Shown: positions 46,160 to 57,787, counted from the stretch's first letter. The stretch is DNA of 57,787 nt from Rhodospirillales bacterium (GCA_022822205.1 JAJECC010000084.1:1-57787); one strand, 5' to 3'. Program-made: numbers and translations. The notes: a model not told the origin generated them from the sequence alone.

Positions 46160-47422
46160 ATGAAACGGAACTCGAAACAGAACGGCAGCGGCCGCGGATT
46201 GATCACCGCCTTGGATGTGGGGTCGACCAAGATTGCCTGCTTTATCGCCCGGATGGCCGCATCCGGAGAACCCGAGATCGTCGGCATCGGCCATCAACTG
46301 GCGGCCGGTATGCGGTCGGGCAACATTGTCGATCTGGAAGCGGTGGAATCGTCCATCCGGACGGCAGTCGAGGCGGCGGAACAAATGGCGGGTGAGAACG
46401 TCAAGGACGTCGCCGCCTGCATCTCCGGCGCGTCACCGTCCTCGAAGCTGATTTCCTTTGACGTTTCCATCGCGGGTCACGAAATCGGCGATGCCGATCT
46501 TCGCCCCGCCCTCGATCCGGCATGGCTCAAGACCCGGGTGGAGGAGGACCAGCAGATCATTCACACCATTCCGGTCGCATTCTCCATCGACGGTAACCGC
46601 GGCGTGCGTGATCCCCGGGGCATGTTCGCCGAAAAACTGGGCGTCAACATGGTGGTGATGAGCGCGGCGTCCGGCCCGCTTCGCAACCTCGAGACCGCGG
46701 TCAGCCGGTGCCATCTGGCGGTCGCCGATCATGTCATCGCTTCTTATGCCTCGGGGCTGGCATGTCTGGTCGATGACGAAACCGATCTCGGCGCCACCTG
46801 TATCGACATGGGCGGCGGCACGACGACGGTCTCGGTGTTTTTCGATGGCGAAATCGTCCACGCCGAGAGCATTCCGGTCGGCGGCGGCCATGTCACCAAT
46901 GACATCGCGCGCGGGCTGTCGACCCCGGTGGCATTCGCGGAACGCATGAAGACGCTCTACGGCAGCTGTGTTGCGTCGCCCTCCGACGACACCGAGAGCA
47001 TCAGTGTGCCGCTGGTCGGCGAGGATGAGAACGAGGCGGCCCACGTGCCGCGCTCCATGCTGGTCGGAATCATCCGGCCCCGGGTCGAGGAAATTCTGGA
47101 ATTGGTCCGCGAACGGCTGGAGACGACCGGCTTCGACAAGGTGGCGGGACGCCGCGTGGTTCTGACCGGCGGCGCCAGCCAACTCACCGGTATCCGGGAA
47201 CTGGCCGCCGAGATGCTCGATAAGAACGTGCGCATCGGCCGTCCCACGGGTTTCAAGGGCCTGGCGGAGGCAACCAACGGCCCGGCCTTCTCGGCCGCCG
47301 CAGGCCTGATCAAGTTCATCATCAATTCACAATCGGAGACCGCGCATGCCGCGCTCCGTGCAATGGAGGTCCCGACAAGCCGCTTCGGCCGGTTCGGGAT
47401 GTGGATCCGTGAAAACATGTAA
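46160..47422 (+). CDS. ftsA: cell division protein FtsA
   Basis: FtsA, 420 residues, actin-like ATPase that tethers FtsZ to the membrane. 'LITALDVGSTKIACFIARM' (phosphate 1), the SHS2-insert 'VKDVAACISGASPSSKL', 'ATCIDMGGGTTTVSVFFDGE' (phosphate 2), 'RVVLTGGASQLTGIRELA' (adenosine motif), and the C-terminal amphipathic tip 'SRFGRFGMWIRENM'. The ATG at 46160 is 14 nt after ftsQ; the frame is open further upstream through ftsQ but is not FtsA-like there. Confidence 0.95.
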   Translation: MKRNSKQNGSGRGLITALDVGSTKIACFIARMAASGEPEIVGIGHQLAAGMRSGNIVDLEAVESSIRTAVEAAEQMAGENVKDVAACISGASPSSKLISFDVSIAGHEIGDADLRPALDPAWLKTRVEEDQQIIHTIPVAFSIDGNRGVRDPRGMFAEKLGVNMVVMSAASGPLRNLETAVSRCHLAVADHVIASYASGLACLVDDETDLGATCIDMGGGTTTVSVFFDGEIVHAESIPVGGGHVTNDIARGLSTPVAFAERMKTLYGSCVASPSDDTESISVPLVGEDENEAAHVPRSMLVGIIRPRVEEILELVRERLETTGFDKVAGRRVVLTGGASQLTGIRELAAEMLDKNVRIGRPTGFKGLAEATNGPAFSAAAGLIKFIINSQSETAHAALRAMEVPTSRFGRFGMWIRENM

Positions 47423-47441
47423 CTCGCATCAACCCTTCATC

Positions 47442-47527
47442 GCTCCGGTCGACCGGAGCATTTCATCCGTCCCGTCAAAACGGGACTTCCATACTCGCCC
47501 GCCGGAGAATCCGGTGCTCCCGGCGGG
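47442..47527 (+). promoter_or_regulatory. three consecutive hairpins in the ftsA-ftsZ gap
   Basis: The 132-bp gap holds (i) a perfect 18-bp palindrome GCTCCGGTCGACCGGAGC at 47442-47459; (ii) GTCCCGT / ACGGGAC at 47469-47475 and 47480-47486 with a 4-nt loop; (iii) CCCGCCGGAG / CTCCCGGCGGG at 47498-47507 and 47517-47527 with one bulged C. None has a long T-run. They could attenuate or process the transcript just before ftsZ, or the first could be a protein-binding site. Confidence 0.75.
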
Positions 47528-47554
47528 TCGCACACTCTAAATCTGGAGGCCAAC

Positions 47555-49261
47555 ATGAGTATCAACCTGACAGTGCCGAGTAATAACGAGACACCCGAAC
47601 TGAAACCCAGGATCACCGTCATCGGCGTCGGGGGCGCCGGCGGCAATGCCGTAAACAACATGATCACGTCCGGACTGGAAGGGGTCGACTTCATGGTCAC
47701 CAATTCCGATGCCCAGGCATTGGCCCAATCCCAATCGGATTTGCGAATTCAGATGGGAACCCAGATCACCCGGGGACTGGGTGCCGGGTCAAATCCGGAT
47801 GTCGGTCGCGCGGCGGCCGAAGAATCCCTCGAAGACATTCTCGCCAATCTGCAGGATGCCAATATGGTGTTCATCACCGCCGGTCTCGGTGGTGGAACCG
47901 GTACCGGCGCCGCTCCGGTCATCGCGCGTGCCGCTCGGGAGCGCGGCATCCTGACGGTGGGCGTGATCACCAAACCATTCCAGTTCGAAGGCGCCAACCG
48001 GATGAAGATCGCCGAAGCGGGCCTTGAAGAGTTGCATCAGTTCGTCGATACGCTGCTGATCATTCCCAACCAGAACCTGTTCCGGGTCGCCAATGAGCAG
48101 ACGACCTTTGCCGATGCCTTCAAGATGGCGGACGACGTCCTCTATTCGGGCGTTCGCGGGGTCACCGATCTGATGGTGATGCCGGGCCTGATCAACCTCG
48201 ACTTCGCCGACATCCGCTCGGTGATGAGCGAGATGGGCAAGGCGATGATGGGAACCGGCGAAGCCGAGGGTGAACGCCGCGCGGTCGAGGCCGCGGAGGC
48301 GGCGATCGCCAATCCGCTGCTCGACGATACCTCCATGCGCGGCGCCAAGGGTGTGCTGATCAATATCACCGCCGGTAACGACATCACCCTGTTCGAGGTC
48401 GACGAGGCCGCCAACCGGATTCGCGACGAAGTGGATGAAGATGCAAACATCATCTTCGGCTCGACCTTCGACGAGAATCTCGATGGGCGGATCAGGGTGT
48501 CCGTGGTTGCCACGGGGATCGAGGCCGAAGCCGGCGTCCGGCCACAGCCCATCGTGCGTCAGGTGACCGACGCCTATAAGCCGGCGGAGATCGAAGCCCT
48601 CAAGGAAGAGGCCGCGCCCACCGCTCCGGCGGAGTTGGCCCGGGTCCCCGAGACCGTCGCCGAACCCATGGCCGAGCAGGAAGAGGCCTCCGAGCCGGAT
48701 CCGGCGGATGACGGGACCGATACCGCCGCCGGCGGCGACGGCCCGGCACCGTTCATTCCGGATGCGCCGGTCGAGGCTGGGCCCGCGGCTGCCGAAGCAG
48801 CCACGCCCGATCCTATCGCCGTCGCGGACATAATGAACGCGCGTTCGGCGGAGGAGGCCCCGGCACCCAAGAAGAGGGGCCCGAGCCTGTTTGAACGGGT
48901 CACCGGTGTTGGCCGTCAGGAGCGCCGCGAGCCGCAACCACCGGCGGTCGCCAAGGCGCCTCAGGCGCCCGAGCCAATTCCGTCTCCGGTATTTGGGCCG
49001 GAGCCGGAGGCCGCGGCTCATCCGGCACCTCAACCGGCGCCTGTGGCCCAGCCGGTTGAATCGGCATCCGAGTCGCTCCCTGAAACGCAGCGCGAAACAC
49101 CGATTCCGGCGCCGGCGCCGCCTGCCGGGCAGCCGGCGCAGAGTGCGTCGCCGGCCAACATGCTGCTTGGCGCCCTCGATACCGGTGATGGCGGCAAAAA
49201 CACGGACGACGATGACGATCTCCTTGATATTCCTGCGTTTTTACGGCGTCAGGCGAACTAA
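47555..49261 (+). CDS. ftsZ: cell division protein FtsZ
   Basis: FtsZ, 568 residues, tubulin-like GTPase forming the division ring. GTP-binding G-G-G-T-G-T-G near residue 112, 'NAVNNMI' near the N-terminus and the T7-loop '[13 protein letters not shown]' are intact. The globular domain ends near residue 330. A long Pro/Ala/Glu-rich linker (about 200 residues, with basic stretches '[11 protein letters not shown]') follows, ending in the conserved tip '[13 protein letters not shown]' that binds FtsA. The long linker is normal for alphaproteobacteria. GGAGG precedes the ATG. Confidence 0.97.
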   Translation: MSINLTVPSNNETPELKPRITVIGVGGAGGNAVNNMITSGLEGVDFMVTNSDAQALAQSQSDLRIQMGTQITRGLGAGSNPDVGRAAAEESLEDILANLQDANMVFITAGLGGGTGTGAAPVIARAARERGILTVGVITKPFQFEGANRMKIAEAGLEELHQFVDTLLIIPNQNLFRVANEQTTFADAFKMADDVLYSGVRGVTDLMVMPGLINLDFADIRSVMSEMGKAMMGTGEAEGERRAVEAAEAAIANPLLDDTSMRGAKGVLINITAGNDITLFEVDEAANRIRDEVDEDANIIFGSTFDENLDGRIRVSVVATGIEAEAGVRPQPIVRQVTDAYKPAEIEALKEEAAPTAPAELARVPETVAEPMAEQEEASEPDPADDGTDTAAGGDGPAPFIPDAPVEAGPAAAEAATPDPIAVADIMNARSAEEAPAPKKRGPSLFERVTGVGRQERREPQPPAVAKAPQAPEPIPSPVFGPEPEAAAHPAPQPAPVAQPVESASESLPETQRETPIPAPAPPAGQPAQSASPANMLLGALDTGDGGKNTDDDDDLLDIPAFLRRQAN

Positions 49262-49402
49262 GGAGAGGCTCGGGAAAACCGCAACATTTGGAAACATTTG
49301 TTGATTTGTGTGTCTCCGAGGGGGTTGTTACACCATCCTTGGAGCCACATGAATGGGTGCAATTTCAACGAACTGACCCAAGGGTTCCGGGGTAAGACTT
49401 CA

Positions 49403-49435
49403 ATCGGGCCGGGTAACGGTCACAGACCGCCCGAT
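49403..49435 (+). promoter_or_regulatory. hairpin just before lpxC ribosome-binding site
   Basis: ATCGGGC (49403-49409) pairs with GCCCGAT (49429-49435); an inner CGGT/ACCG can extend the structure. It ends 10 nt before the lpxC ATG, so it could affect ribosome access. The rest of the 184-bp ftsZ-lpxC gap is non-coding. Confidence 0.5.
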
Positions 49436-49445
49436 AGGGCAAGAG

Positions 49446-50420
49446 ATGAATCACTTGGATAAGGTGCCGATAAGCGAAGGATCCGCTGGCAACACCGTGG
49501 CGTCCGGCACTTATGGGTTTACAATTTCCCAAAAGACTATCGCTCAGGCGGTCGATTGTTCCGGGGTCGCGTTGCACTCGGGCGCCGAGGCGGTATTGAC
49601 CCTGCAACCGGCACCGGCCGGTACCGGGATCATCTTCCGCCGCACGGACCTGGACGGAAGTCCCGAAATTCCCGCCCGTTGGGACCACGTGGTCGATACC
49701 ACCCTCTGCACCACCCTCGGCGCCGAGGGCGGTGTGCGCATTTCGACGGTTGAGCACCTGATGGCGGCTCTGGCCGGCTGTCACATCGATAACCTCTATG
49801 TCGAGGTGGATGGCCCCGAAGTGCCGATCATGGACGGCAGTTCCCAGCCCTTCGTCTGTCTGGTCGAGCGCGCAGGCGTGGTGGAGCAGGCCGAGGCCCG
49901 CCGGGTGATTGAAATCCTCAAACCGGTGACCGTCGAAGACGGTGACCGGTTGGTGGAGCTGACCCCGAGCCCGTCTTTCTCGGTCGGGTTCGAGATCGAT
50001 TTTGCCAATCGGGCGGTGGCCCGCCAGGAATTGGTAGTGACGCTGATCAACGGCTCATTCAAGACGGAAATTGCCCGCGCCCGGACCTTCGGGTTCGCGG
50101 AAGAGGTTGCGCAGATGCGGGCCGCCGGCTTGGCCCGCGGCGGTTCGCTCGATAACGCGGTTGTGGTCTCCGAGGACCGGGTCCTCAACGAAGACGGACT
50201 GCGCTACGACGACGAGTTCGTCCGCCACAAGGTATTGGACGCGGTCGGCGACTTGTACCTCGCCGGCGCGCCGATTCGCGGTCATTTCCGCGGCGTACGC
50301 TCGGGTCACCGGCTCAACAACGAGCTGCTCCGGGCGCTGTTTGCCGATGATACCGCTTGGCGGGAAACGACCCTTGATCCGGCGATCGCCGTTCACGGGA
50401 TGGGATTCGTCGCGGCTTAG
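49446..50420 (+). CDS. lpxC: UDP-3-O-acyl-GlcNAc deacetylase
   Basis: LpxC, 324 residues, Zn-dependent deacetylase catalysing the committed step of lipid A synthesis. Zn-ligand His residues lie in '[12 protein letters not shown]' and in '[14 protein letters not shown]' (second His and Asp); '[20 protein letters not shown]' and the C-terminal '[20 protein letters not shown]' are typical. A short N-terminal extension (about 18 residues) precedes the core '[20 protein letters not shown]'. Followed by a good terminator, so it probably closes the dcw transcript. Confidence 0.96.
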   Translation: MNHLDKVPISEGSAGNTVASGTYGFTISQKTIAQAVDCSGVALHSGAEAVLTLQPAPAGTGIIFRRTDLDGSPEIPARWDHVVDTTLCTTLGAEGGVRISTVEHLMAALAGCHIDNLYVEVDGPEVPIMDGSSQPFVCLVERAGVVEQAEARRVIEILKPVTVEDGDRLVELTPSPSFSVGFEIDFANRAVARQELVVTLINGSFKTEIARARTFGFAEEVAQMRAAGLARGGSLDNAVVVSEDRVLNEDGLRYDDEFVRHKVLDAVGDLYLAGAPIRGHFRGVRSGHRLNNELLRALFADDTAWRETTLDPAIAVHGMGFVAA

Positions 50421-50446
50421 AGCAGTTTCCGGGGATTGCCGGGTTT

Positions 50447-50472
50447 GCCGCTCCTTTGGGGCGGCATTTTTT
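50447..50472 (+). terminator. rho-independent terminator after lpxC
   Basis: GCCGCTCC (50447-50454), loop TTT, GGGGCGGC (50458-50465), then ATTTTTT to 50472: an 8-bp stem with one G-T pair and a T-tract. The best intrinsic terminator in the window. Confidence 0.85.
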
Positions 50473-50510
50473 GTCGGCGGCACTGTCGTGGCATTGTGAT
50501 CGCCGCGGGG

Positions 50511-50538
50511 CAGACAGGGGCCTAAAAAATGCTATATT
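50511..50538 (+). promoter_or_regulatory. candidate bamD promoter
   Basis: CAGACA (50511-50516), 16-nt spacer, TATATT (50533-50538), located between the lpxC terminator and bamD. The -10 matches at five of six positions; the -35 at four of six. Confidence 0.45.
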
Positions 50539-50580
50539 TGTGCTGGTCTCCAGCGAGGAAACCGGGAAATCACGAATTCC

Positions 50581-51423
50581 ATGGCTGACATGCGATCCTC
50601 AAATTTCAAGCGGATCAGACTCCCATCGTCACGGCTCTTGGTGCTTGGCCTTGCGGCATTCGCGCTGGCCGCCTGTTCATCGTCGGACGATGAAAACGCA
50701 TACGTCGAACGGCCGGTGGCGGCGCTTTACAATACGGCGCTCAACCAACTCAATGCCGGCGAGTTCCAGCAAGCGGCCGTCGCCTTTGATGAGGTGGAAC
50801 GCCAGCATCCCTATTCGGTATGGGCGATCAAGGCTCAGTTGATGTCGGCCTACGCCTACTATCAAAACAACGACTACGATGACGCCATCATTGCCCTCGA
50901 TCGGTTCATTCAGCTCCATCCGGGGAACAAGGACATCGCCTATGCCCACTATTTGAGGGGGCTGAGCTACTACGAGCAGATCGTCGATGTGGGCCGGGAC
51001 CAAAAGATGACCCAGTTGGCGCTGCAAAACCTTTCCGATCTGGTCAATCGGTTTCCCGACAGCAAGTATACCCGCGATGCAAAACTGAAGATCGATCTCA
51101 CCCGCGATCACCTCGCCGGCAAGGAGATGGAAATCGGCCGCTTTTATCAGGGTCAGCGCCAGCACCTGGCGGCCATAAACCGGTTCAAACTCGTCATCGA
51201 CCGCTATCAGACCACGACCCACGTGCCGGAAGCGCTCCACCGTTTGACCGAATCCTATCTTGAGCTGGGGCTCACCGATCAGGCGGCCAAAACCGCCGCG
51301 ACACTGGGCCATAACTTCCCCGGCAGCGAGTGGTACATCGATTCCTACCAGATCGTCGAAGGCAAGCAGGTCCGGCCCAAGGAAGAAAAGAAGGCCCCTT
51401 GGTATTGGCCATTCGGCAATTAG
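50581..51423 (+). CDS. bamD: outer membrane assembly lipoprotein BamD
   Basis: BamD (ComL), 280 residues, lipoprotein of the BAM complex that inserts beta-barrel proteins. Lipobox L-A-A-C after a hydrophobic signal; then TPR repeats ('YNTALNQLNAGEFQQAAVAF', 'AQLMSAYAYYQNNDYDDAII', 'LHPGNKDIAYAHYLRGLSYY'). ATG at 50581 or 50590 could start. The order lpxC-bamD-recN-ligA is common in alphaproteobacteria. Confidence 0.94.
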   Translation: MADMRSSNFKRIRLPSSRLLVLGLAAFALAACSSSDDENAYVERPVAALYNTALNQLNAGEFQQAAVAFDEVERQHPYSVWAIKAQLMSAYAYYQNNDYDDAIIALDRFIQLHPGNKDIAYAHYLRGLSYYEQIVDVGRDQKMTQLALQNLSDLVNRFPDSKYTRDAKLKIDLTRDHLAGKEMEIGRFYQGQRQHLAAINRFKLVIDRYQTTTHVPEALHRLTESYLELGLTDQAAKTAATLGHNFPGSEWYIDSYQIVEGKQVRPKEEKKAPWYWPFGN

Positions 51424-51444
51424 GCCGGGGTCAATTCGACGTCC

Positions 51445-55210
<3,766 letters not shown>

Positions 55211-55220
55211 GCCAAGGCAC

Positions 55221-55361
55221 CCTCACCCCGACCCTCTCCCTTCCAGCCTTCGTAGCCGAAGGCTACTTCGGCGGAGTAGGCCAGGGAGGGAGAGGGAGTC
55301 GCCGCGTTGCCGCATCGAGTTCCCTCTCCCCCTTCTTCAGGGGGAGAGGGCCAGGGTGAGG
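55221..55361. repeat. REP-like inverted repeat element after ligA
   Basis: A 141-bp element whose ends pair: CCTCACCC...CCCTCTCCC at 55221-55240 with GGGAGAGGG...GGGTGAGG at 55342-55361 (18 of 20 match). Inside are AGCCTTCG-TAGC-CGAAGGCT (55245-55264) and a 12-bp stem CCCTCTCCCCCT/AGGGGGAGAGGG at 55322-55350. It resembles the 'CCCTCACCCTGGCCCTCTCCC' type of intergenic repeat that is widespread in proteobacteria. May also stop ligA transcription. Confidence 0.85.
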
Positions 55362-55402
55362 GGGTGTGCAAAAGACGTGAATCACCTAATCGAGTCCGGA
55401 CC

Positions 55403-55933
55403 TTATCTCGACAATTGCTGTGGGGGGCCGTATTTCTCAATCAGCTTCGCCCAGCGTGGATCGGACTTCCAATAAAAACCCGCTCGCTCGGAATCCCGAA
55501 GCTTCACGATAAGCGGTCGTTCGGAGTTTATTTGAACAGGGCGAAGAGAGGAGAGGCGTCGCCAACCATTTGCGTCATGTTCCAACACTGCTCCGGAACA
55601 GCCCGCCGTCCCGCAGGTGTATGATTGATTGATGACGACGAACAGTTCGTCCTTGCCGTCCTCATCCAGATCGAACCAGGCGGTCCATGTCAGCTTTTCG
55701 CGAATCATTCGTTCGATCTTTGAGACGGTGGTGTCGTTCACATTTGCGATGACTTGCACCCCGTCATCACCGTAAACCGCCTCCAGAATGGCCGGCCAGA
55801 TCTTGCCGTCCGGTGTTGTCTTCTTGAACACGATCTGGTGAGACCGGTCGGCCGCGCGGGCGGGTCCAGCCGTCACAAGCGCCAGCCCCATGGCGCAGGC
55901 CAGGAGAATTGCCGGACGGTAGTCGAGGCCCAT
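55403..55933 (-). CDS. secreted protein with FG-GAP-like motif, copy 1
   Basis: A 176-residue protein with a signal peptide (hydrophobic residues about 8-22, likely cleavage after 'ARA'). The central segment 'AWFDLDEDGKDELFVVINQS' contains a D-x-D-x-D-G-type, FG-GAP/EF-loop-like motif. It is followed by a Cys pair in 'YTCGTAGCSGAVLE', likely a disulfide, so the product is probably periplasmic or exported. I do not recognise a named family. A second copy at 56885-57415 is about 86% identical without indels. Lower G+C than the core genes suggests acquisition. Confidence 0.78.
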   Translation of the reverse strand: MGLDYRPAILLACAMGLALVTAGPARAADRSHQIVFKKTTPDGKIWPAILEAVYGDDGVQVIANVNDTTVSKIERMIREKLTWTAWFDLDEDGKDELFVVINQSYTCGTAGCSGAVLEHDANGWRRLSSLRPVQINSERPLIVKLRDSERAGFYWKSDPRWAKLIEKYGPPQQLSR

Positions 55934-56274
55934 GGATCGATCTCTCCGTTCCCTGTTTCTTCAATCGGGGTCCATACCTAACCGATCATACTACCCGGCA
56001 TTGTGGCAACAATATGTCGATCAACGAAAGCGCCGGACATCCTGGAATTCCCGAAGGCGCGTTTCAATCGCCGTGAAGATAGGGACATCATCTGTCTTTG
56101 CCGGGATCGGTGCGCCTGCCCAGCACCCGGATGTCCCGAAGGCTGGCCTGGCTTTCGGCCACACCGTTGCCATAATTTCACACTAGGCCGTTGGCGGTTA
56201 GCCTGATCTACGGGCGGCGATCAGTGGAGAAGTGGCGAATTTCAGTGTCCGGGTGAAACAGGAAATTGAACGTT
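55934..56274. other. 341-bp gap between the two accessory genes
   Basis: The first about 90 bp repeat the upstream flank of copy 2 (CGATCATACTACCCGGCATT and neighbours), so they are part of the duplication and hold the copy-1 promoter. The remainder has no convincing gene; some open frames exist on both strands but show no conserved pattern. Confidence 0.6.
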
Positions 56275-56781
56275 ATGGGTAAGAAAGTAATACGGCTTTA
56301 CGTCATTGTCTGGACGTTGGCTGCGACTGTTCTGCTCCTGATTGTGGTCAGCCCATTCAATCTCTGGAACCCGCTTTGGCTGGATGGCGCGACGCTACAG
56401 GAGATTGGGAGAACCGGGTATCGGGACAGGCTCTGGGCAATGGTCATTGAGGTTGTGCAACTTACGTTTCTGATTGCCATTCCCTGGGGATCTCTAATTC
56501 TTCGCCGCCGGCCGTTTTGGGCTCGAATTCTCGTGCGGTATGCGGTGTTTCTCTGGACCTCCCTGTCCGTACTCTACGTAGTCGGATTGACCGGTGGAAT
56601 GCTCTGGGTTGGGCTTGGAAATGATGAAAACGACCGGTTCCGACCCGCTTACTCGGAACCGGTCGCAGCGGAGTACATTGGGGTAATTGCCCTTCAAGTG
56701 ATGCACCTCTGCGTTTTCCTGGTTCCCGCCTTCATCTACTGGTTGATTGTTCAACGGGAGAGAGAGAATGGGCGGGTTTGA
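56275..56781 (+). CDS. small four-helix membrane protein
   Basis: A 168-residue hydrophobic protein with about four TMs (near residues 6-28, 57-77, 88-112 and 137-160) and a charged loop 'GNDENDRFRPAYSEPVA' before the last. I recognise no family. The start is ATG 56275; a TTG at 56266 is possible. It lies between the two duplicated secreted-protein genes, on the opposite strand, and its 3' end overlaps a gene relic. Codon use is less G+C-biased than in the core genes. Confidence 0.65.
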   Translation: MGKKVIRLYVIVWTLAATVLLLIVVSPFNLWNPLWLDGATLQEIGRTGYRDRLWAMVIEVVQLTFLIAIPWGSLILRRRPFWARILVRYAVFLWTSLSVLYVVGLTGGMLWVGLGNDENDRFRPAYSEPVAAEYIGVIALQVMHLCVFLVPAFIYWLIVQRERENGRV

Positions 56782-56888
56782 AGGCGACCGGCCCGGAGCG
56801 CTTCCATAACGATATCCTCTGCCGGCCTGGGGTCGTCACGAAACTCCCGCTCAAGATCGCGTCCAATCCGATTGTTGTAGATGCCTAG
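56751..56888 (-). pseudogene. relic: C-terminal piece of a 'YNN-x-x-GR' domain protein
   Basis: Directly behind copy 2 on the minus strand, in another frame, 45 codons read 'GIYNNRIGRDLEREF' ... 'EDIVMEALRAGRL' ... then TGA at 56751-56753. There is no start and no upstream part. The NN..GR pattern recalls the C-terminal part of DUF6973-type domains, some of which occur in polymorphic-toxin-like proteins; this link is from memory and unproven. A second, more decayed version of the same start lies at 57510-57549. Confidence 0.4.
56868..56888. repeat. direct repeat flanking copy 2 (left)
   Basis: CGATTGTTGTAG plus two variable bases and GCCTAG; 19 of 21 positions match the repeat at 57529-57549. 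It overlaps the copy-2 stop codon. Confidence 0.8.
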
Positions 56889-57415
56889 TTCGACGGCTGC
56901 TGTGGGGGGCCGTATTTCTCAATCAGCTTTGCCCAGCGTGGATCGGACTTCCAATAAAAACCCGCTCGCTCGGAATCCCGGAGCTTCACGATAAGCGGCC
57001 GTTCGGAGTTTATTGGAACATGACGAAGAGAGGAGAGGCGCCGCCATCCATTTGCGTCATGCTCCAACACTGTTCCGGAACAGCCCATCGAACCGCAGGA
57101 GTATGACTGAGTGATGATGACGAACAGTTCGTCCTTGCCGTCCTCATCCAGATCGAACCAAGCGATCCAAGTCAATTTTTCGCGAATCATTCGTTCGATC
57201 CGCGAGACGGTGGTGTCGTTCACTTTTGCGGTGACTTGCAGTTCGTCATCATCATAATGCGCCTCCCGAATGGCCGGCCATATCTCGCCGTTCGGTGTTG
57301 TCTTCTTGAACACGATCTGGTGAGACCGGTCGGCCGCGCCGACGGGTCCGGACGTCACAAGCGCCAGCCCCGCGGCGCAGGCCAGGAGAATTGCCGGACG
57401 GTAATCGAGGCCCAT
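56885..57415 (-). CDS. secreted protein with FG-GAP-like motif, copy 2
   Basis: A 176-residue paralogue of 55403-55933, offset by exactly 1482 nt, with 25 amino-acid differences by my count. Signal peptide, the 'WFDLDEDGKDELFVIITQS' motif and the Cys pair ('YSCGSMGCSG') are all kept. Differences cluster in residues 42-67 and around the Cys pair, while the C-terminal 40 residues are nearly identical. Such a pattern suggests selection for changed partner specificity. It is bracketed by 21-bp direct repeats. Confidence 0.78.
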   Translation of the reverse strand: MGLDYRPAILLACAAGLALVTSGPVGAADRSHQIVFKKTTPNGEIWPAIREAHYDDDELQVTAKVNDTTVSRIERMIREKLTWIAWFDLDEDGKDELFVIITQSYSCGSMGCSGTVLEHDANGWRRLSSLRHVPINSERPLIVKLRDSERAGFYWKSDPRWAKLIEKYGPPQQPSN

Positions 57416-57528
57416 GGATCGATCTCTCCGTTCCCTGTTTTTTCAATCGGGGCTCCTGCCCCAACCGATCATACTACCCGGCATTGTGGCGACAATATGT
57501 CGATCAACTAGAATAGTTCTCGACCCCC

Positions 57529-57549
57529 CCGATTGTTGTAGGGGCCTAG
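57529..57549. repeat. direct repeat flanking copy 2 (right)
   Basis: Second copy of the 21-bp repeat, 661 bp from the first; it ends in CTAG exactly where the IS5-type element begins. On the minus strand it also encodes a 'PYNNRGGREL' remnant that soon meets a stop. Confidence 0.8.
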
Positions 57550-57787
57550 GGTCAGGACCCATTAAAATGTTGTTCATGAGTTTTGGCGACGATGGTGTCT
57601 CGATTGGACAGGAGACCCGACATGAGCGATTTATTTTGGCTGACGTCTGAGCAGCTTCGACGCATTGAGCCTTACTTTCCACTGTCGCACGGCATTCCGC
57701 GGGTCGACGACTTGCGGGTTGTATCCGGGATCATTCACGTGATCCGCAACGGTCTTCGCTGGCGCGACGCGCCGGTGGATTACGGCC
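57549..57787 (+). mobile_element. IS5-family element, left end (truncated by window)
   Basis: The left end appears to start at GGGTCAGGACCC (57549-57560), itself a short palindrome, right after CTAG-containing sequence. About 60 nt later comes the transposase start. The right end is outside the window, so target duplication cannot be checked. Confidence 0.75.
57622..57787 (+). CDS. IS5-family transposase, N-terminal part
   Basis: The first 55 codons of a transposase: 'MSDLFWLTSEQLRRIEPYFP' followed by 'RVDDLRVVSGIIHVIRNGLR' and 'WRDAPVDYG', the DUF4096 N-terminal domain of IS5 (IS427/IS1031-like) elements. AGGAG precedes the ATG. The frame is open at the window edge. Confidence 0.9.
   Translation, partial: MSDLFWLTSEQLRRIEPYFPLSHGIPRVDDLRVVSGIIHVIRNGLRWRDAPVDYG

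Overview
The window looks like chromosome of a high-G+C alphaproteobacterium, probably Rhodospirillales-like. This rests on the complete petA-petB-petC (cytochrome bc1) operon, a long uninterrupted division and cell wall (dcw) cluster, small alphaproteobacterial families (DUF6111-like, DUF1285-like), an alphaproteobacterial-type MurF P-loop (GSVGKTG), and strong G/C bias in third codon positions. No rRNA, tRNA or CRISPR array was recognised. Everything was read by eye; no database search was possible.

Layout. (1) 1-6735, minus strand: a four-gene operon of MoxR AAA+ ATPase, DUF58 protein, BatA/DUF4159 membrane protein and a vWA-like membrane protein. (2) 6785-12645: housekeeping genes, namely a DUF1285-like protein, a NUDIX CoA pyrophosphatase, a DUF6111-like protein, CCA tRNA nucleotidyltransferase, an unusual SRAP/HMCES protein, a RutE-like nitroreductase, HemF with a triplicated 25-bp 3' end, and TrmL. 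(3) 12961-18275: petABC, a secreted cyclophilin, and the methionine-salvage pair mtnP-mtnA. (4) 18319-30412: accessory metabolism, with an atypical lipoprotein hydrolase, a DMT transporter lacking a proper start, an esterase, an MFS exporter, a 2-hydroxyacid dehydrogenase, RidA, a 2OG-Fe(II) oxygenase, GlnRS, a SYLF lipoprotein, a divergent LysR/TauD pair and a PPP-type phosphatase. (5) 30735-50420: mraZ-rsmH-ftsL-ftsI-murE-murF-mraY-murD-ftsW-murG-murC-murB-ddl-ftsQ-ftsA-ftsZ-lpxC, mostly translationally coupled, followed by bamD-recN-ligA. (6) 55211-57787: a repeat-rich, lower-G+C accessory tail with a REP-like inverted repeat, two 86%-identical secreted proteins, a small membrane protein, gene relics, and the left end of an IS5-family element cut by the window edge.

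How the genes work together. The dcw cluster makes UDP-MurNAc-pentapeptide (murB, C, D, E, F, ddl), lipid I and II (mraY, murG), and the septal synthase and divisome (ftsL, I, W, Q, A, Z). It is headed by the regulator MraZ, whose probable operator is an unusually long array of seven 10-bp-phased TGGG boxes. lpxC and bamD add outer-membrane lipid A synthesis and beta-barrel assembly.

Most interesting points: the seven-box MraZ operator; the right-hand duplicated locus, which resembles a decayed effector/immunity-type array; the SRAP protein in which the active-site His appears replaced by Lys; three consecutive hairpins between ftsA and ftsZ; and the tandem 25-bp repeats at the hemF stop codon.
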